Both the position numbers and the translations under genes were made by a program. A stretch of DNA of 64,000 nucleotides from JAQTNA01 sp043743785. Lineage in GTDB: Bacteria; Pseudomonadota; Gammaproteobacteria; Burkholderiales; Rhodocyclaceae. The notes beneath the pieces are model-generated. The model was not told the DNA's origin, ran no database searches, and saw only the letters and a program-made list of their open reading frames with translations. Below, piece after piece: positions 63,064 through 64,000 of this stretch (the first letter of the stretch is position 1; the number at the start of each line of letters is the position of its first letter). The stretch covers positions 1-64,000 of the forward strand of contig JAYTVW010000027.1 in assembly GCA_043743785.1 (NCBI GenBank), in the 5' to 3' direction.

Positions 63064-63786
63064 ATGATCTCCCTGCGAATTTCATTATTTCTGTTCCTGT
63101 TGTCCATGCCCCTGGCCCATGCCCAGTCCGCGCCAACGGCGGCCCCCCTGTCCGAGGCAGAAACAAAAGGTATCAAGGCCCGGGCCGAAACCCTGCACAA
63201 GGAGGCCAAGGCACGGCAACAGGCTGCGGATAAAAAACTGTCCACGGACAAGGCCGCCTGCTATTCCCGTTTCCAGGTGAATTCCTGCCTGGAGGACGAG
63301 GACGAGGCCTATCGCCTGGATTCCGAGGCGGCCCACAAGCTGGGCAGGGAGGCCAACACCCTGGAGCGGGATCTGCGCGCCCGGGAGTCTGCGGAAAAAG
63401 CGGCCGGTTTCGCGCCGGAGGCCCAAAGGAAGGCAGAGGCGGAGCGTTTGCGTCAGGAACAGGCGCAGCAACTGGAAGATTTCGCCAAGCGGGCCGGTGA
63501 ACGGGCGGAGCGGGTCCAGGCCGGCGCGGCGCGGGAAGCAGAGCAACAGAAAACCTTGCAACAGTCCGTTGCCGCCCAGCAGGCCCAGCGGCAAAGGAAT
63601 GCTGAGGCGCAACAAAGGGCCACAGCGGCACGCCAGAGTACCAGCGCCCAAAAGACCGCTCTGGAACAGGCAAAACAGCGCAAGCAGGCGGCTCAAGCGC
63701 AGGAGCAGAAGCTCATGGAGAAAAAGACCGAGCCGAAACCTGAAGCCGCAGCGCCGGTTGAGAAAAGGCGTCCTGATGAGCGCTAA
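63064..63786 (+). CDS. Exported coiled-coil protein
   Basis: The 240-residue product has a signal peptide (MISLRISLFLFLLSMPLAHAQS, cleavage after AHA). The mature part is almost entirely Ala/Gln/Glu/Arg-rich helix with heptad periodicity (for example REAEQQKTLQQSVAAQQAQRQRNAEAQQRATA). Two Cys (AACYSRFQVNSCLED) early in the mature part could form a disulfide. The tail is basic and Pro-rich. It is probably periplasmic. No family beyond TolA-like coiled coils is recognised. Confidence 0.75.
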   Translation: MISLRISLFLFLLSMPLAHAQSAPTAAPLSEAETKGIKARAETLHKEAKARQQAADKKLSTDKAACYSRFQVNSCLEDEDEAYRLDSEAAHKLGREANTLERDLRARESAEKAAGFAPEAQRKAEAERLRQEQAQQLEDFAKRAGERAERVQAGAAREAEQQKTLQQSVAAQQAQRQRNAEAQQRATAARQSTSAQKTALEQAKQRKQAAQAQEQKLMEKKTEPKPEAAAPVEKRRPDER

Positions 63787-63803
63787 TCTTCATCGGATCG
63801 GGC

Positions 63804-63833
63804 GTTTGTGGGGCCGGCTTTAGCCGGCCAAGG
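63804..63833. repeat. REP-like palindrome (second copy)
   Basis: GTTTGTGGGGCCGGCTTTAG continues as CCGGCCAAGG, with the same palindrome as 60860-60888 and the same TGT-GGG leader. It follows the coiled-coil gene closely. Only the start of further sequence is visible beyond it; no gene is clear to 64000. Confidence 0.7.
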
Positions 63834-64000
63834 CTTTTGTGTGTGCTGCCTGACAAAACGGGGGCGTTGAAGAGCTTGTCGGGTTGAAGCCCGATGACTC
63901 TCCAAGTCCTGGTTTTCTCGGCGCCTCGGCGTTTCAACAATTTTCCCCCGGGGTCAATTGTTTCGGGCATCAGTCTCAGCTTCCAGCCGGATGGTGCCCA

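Overview
The window looks like a betaproteobacterial chromosome, probably a relative of Azospira or other Rhodocyclales. This is inferred from gene order and protein style; no database search was possible. The firm chromosomal anchors are ychF at 43-44 kb and the macromolecular-synthesis operon rpsU-yqeY-dnaG-rpoD with a CAU-anticodon tRNA downstream (55.9-60.7 kb), plus a divergent rhlE-type RNA helicase. Most of the first 55 kb is accessory DNA built from several stacked integrative elements.

1-6.4 kb: the terminus of an IS21-like element, then an AT-richer replicon-like block. It holds a UvrD/Rep-type helicase, five tandem ~130-bp repeats, an H-NS-like protein, paired dyad iterons and a probable phage/plasmid gene II/X-type replication protein. 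The motif GTTGAC/GTCAAC is extremely dense here, including inside the helicase gene. An internally deleted ISL3-family element with an 8-bp target duplication sits exactly at the stop codon of the rep gene.

6.4-8.8 kb: an IS1595-type transposase fossil, a Phd/RelE toxin-antitoxin pair with a palindromic operator, and a YecA/SEC-C protein. 8.9-22.7 kb: a nine-gene minus-strand operon (TPR protein, unknown protein, SNF2-type helicase with DUF3883, HEPN plus zinc-ribbon protein, DUF1156 DNA methylase, DUF499 ATPase, IHF/HU-like protein, nucleoside deoxyribosyltransferase, unknown protein). It resembles a DISARM-related defence locus with unusual extra parts. 23-31 kb: a divergent double-AAA ATPase with a near-consensus promoter, a recombinase module and a large ankyrin protein. 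31.4-34 kb: microprotein, lipoprotein and a cluster of intact and broken toxin-antitoxin genes, then a tyrosine integrase next to an attachment site.

35.56-42.71 kb: a compact 7.1-kb element bounded by 47-bp direct repeats that are the 3' half of a CAU tRNA. It carries an integrase, small regulators, a Toprim/RepA-like primase-helicase, a VRR-NUC nuclease and a P27-like small terminase subunit, but no capsid or large terminase genes. This is the layout of a phage satellite.

44-50 kb: an element integrated inside the 5' end of ychF. It supplies a replacement 5' end, so ychF stays intact and a displaced copy of the ychF start lies at 49.5 kb, followed by the fossil start of a second, related integrase. 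50-55.8 kb: phage-like genes (KilA-N/antirepressor, a J-domain-like protein), a Panacea-type toxin-antitoxin pair and an IHF-alpha-like protein, ending at the chromosomal tRNA.
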